DNA of 64,000 nucleotides from Antedon mediterranea (taxonomy: Eukaryota > Echinodermata > Crinoidea > Comatulida > Antedonidae), in contig NC_092676.1 in assembly GCF_964355755.1 (NCBI RefSeq), positions 30,484,871 to 30,548,870 on the forward strand, written 5' to 3'. Position 1 is the first letter of the stretch. Each line of letters starts with the position of its first letter. Below are positions 63,124 to 64,000 of this stretch, in pieces. The position numbers and the translations under genes were made by a program. The notes below the pieces were generated by a model that saw only the letters and a program-made list of their open reading frames with translations, searched no databases and had not been told where the DNA came from.

Positions 63124-63233
63124 AATCTCATTATGAATCATTTATGAGATTTTTTAATGAACAACTAAAAATGATTACCATCATAGCTCAAACAGTTGTA
63201 TTTTAGACTGAGTAAATTGTATATTTTGTAGAC

Positions 63234-63239
63234 AATAAA
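63234..63239 (+). terminator. Poly(A) signal of MBTPS2
   Basis: AATAAA about 110 bp after the MBTPS2 stop codon, in the GACAATAAAC context; the nearest canonical signal. Confidence 0.6.
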
Positions 63240-63739
63240 CAATTCATAGTAAATGATTCTGTTAATAGTTTCTGTTAATATCACATCCCTCCCATTATCT
63301 ACTCATCAAATTTTAATGAAGGAATATATGCGTGAATAATTGAAAAATAAGTGTTAAATGGAAATCAACTAAACATCAAGTTGAATGTTATGTGCTAGAA
63401 ACTAAATTGTACTAACTTACTACACTAGAATAGACAATACAATTATTAAATAGACACTATTTCAGCGTCTTGCTTTTGCGTGCAGATAATTTTCGAGTGA
63501 TTATAAAAATGATGAATGTTTATGAAATGTAGGCCTTGGCTAGGCTCGCCTACCTTTTGTTTGATTAAAATTACAGGAATCTATTTAGATGAATGAATGA
63601 ATAATGAATGTTTTATTTTTGTGTGATGGTACAAATAATGGCATGAGGTGAATGATGAGTGAACATTCTCAGAACGTACTCGGAACATACCCGGAACATA
63701 CTCGGAACATACTTTGGAACATACTCGGAACAGTTAATG

Positions 63740-64000
63740 TCATACCTTATTAATTTTAATTTGTTAGACCCATTCCAATCAGCATATAAAGAGGGTCACT
63801 GTACTGAAACAGCACTTCTCAGGATACTAAATGACATTAACAGTTGCTATGGACAGTAAGCAAGCAGTTGCACTTGTAATGCTTGACCTATCTGCTGCCT
63901 TTGATACAGTTGACCACCAAATACTTCTTGATCGTCTTCATTCTTATTTTGGCATTTCTGGCTTTGTTTTGAACTGGTTTATTTCATACCTTCAAAACCG
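63740..64000 (+). pseudogene. Second LINE reverse transcriptase fragment, cut by the window edge
   Basis: The translation contains DPFQSAYKEGHCTETALL and, after a frame change near 63858, [18 protein letters not shown], which holds RT motif A, then [11 protein letters not shown]. This is a CR1/L2-like non-LTR signature. At least one frameshift or stop (63857-63859) suggests decay, though the element continues beyond the window. Short ACATACTCGGA repeats precede it at 63663-63732. Confidence 0.8.

Overview
This is an animal nuclear DNA window: AT-rich, gene-dense and intron-rich, with about 43 introns in the recognisable genes, and crowded with minisatellites and small transposons. Gene sequences resemble deuterostome orthologues. 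The AGGCCT/GCCTAG-rich simple repeats, tRNA-derived SINEs, Helentron-like element and invertebrate-type LINE and LTR remnants suggest a marine invertebrate deuterostome. An echinoderm is my best guess, but this rests on general impression and not on a diagnostic marker.

Layout, left to right. 1-7300: a repeat-only block with an inverted-repeat element, a 1.8 kb TIR element with an 8-bp target duplication, and a decayed LINE carrying a nested MITE. 7354-16400 (+): a 13-exon coiled-coil centrosomal gene resembling CEP85/CEP85L, including an AT-AC (U12-type) intron. 19359-26903 (+): a putatively N-myristoylated protein with degenerate cyclic-nucleotide-binding domains; its first intron holds a Helentron-like element and a SINE, and its fifth a 2.4 kb 42-bp array. 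28156-39507 (+): complete PSMD2 (Rpn1 of the 26S proteasome), 19 exons, with a 4 kb 71-bp array in one intron and a probable U12-type last intron. 40323-42278 (-): complete METTL1 (tRNA m7G46 methyltransferase), convergent with PSMD2. 42859-45816: a foldback-like element. 47103-50354 (+): a small two-exon zinc-binding protein I cannot name, whose intron contains an internally deleted LTR retrotransposon. 51737-63123 (+): complete MBTPS2 (site-2 protease), 9 exons, with introns full of MITEs and minisatellites. 63740-64000: the start of another LINE reverse transcriptase, running off the window.

The genes are unrelated housekeeping genes (centrosome, signalling, protein degradation, tRNA modification, intramembrane proteolysis), each with its own likely promoter. 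Exon chains were built by hand from reading-frame continuity and GT-AG (or AT-AC) signals. CEP85-like, PSMD2, METTL1 and MBTPS2 all close as single open frames at family-typical lengths (791, 890, 238 and 490 aa).

The most unusual theme is that tandem duplication has repeatedly copied exon edges. The MBTPS2 exon 8 acceptor is present 19 times, the CEP85-like exon 8 acceptor about 11 times, and the METTL1 terminal coding exon about 9 times, with the METTL1 stop codon created by the repeat junction. PSMD2 has an extra copy of the acceptor or exon start at exons 3, 7 and 17, and three copies of the exon 15 donor. In the arrays and copies I translated, essentially only the copy beside the real exon keeps the protein frame.
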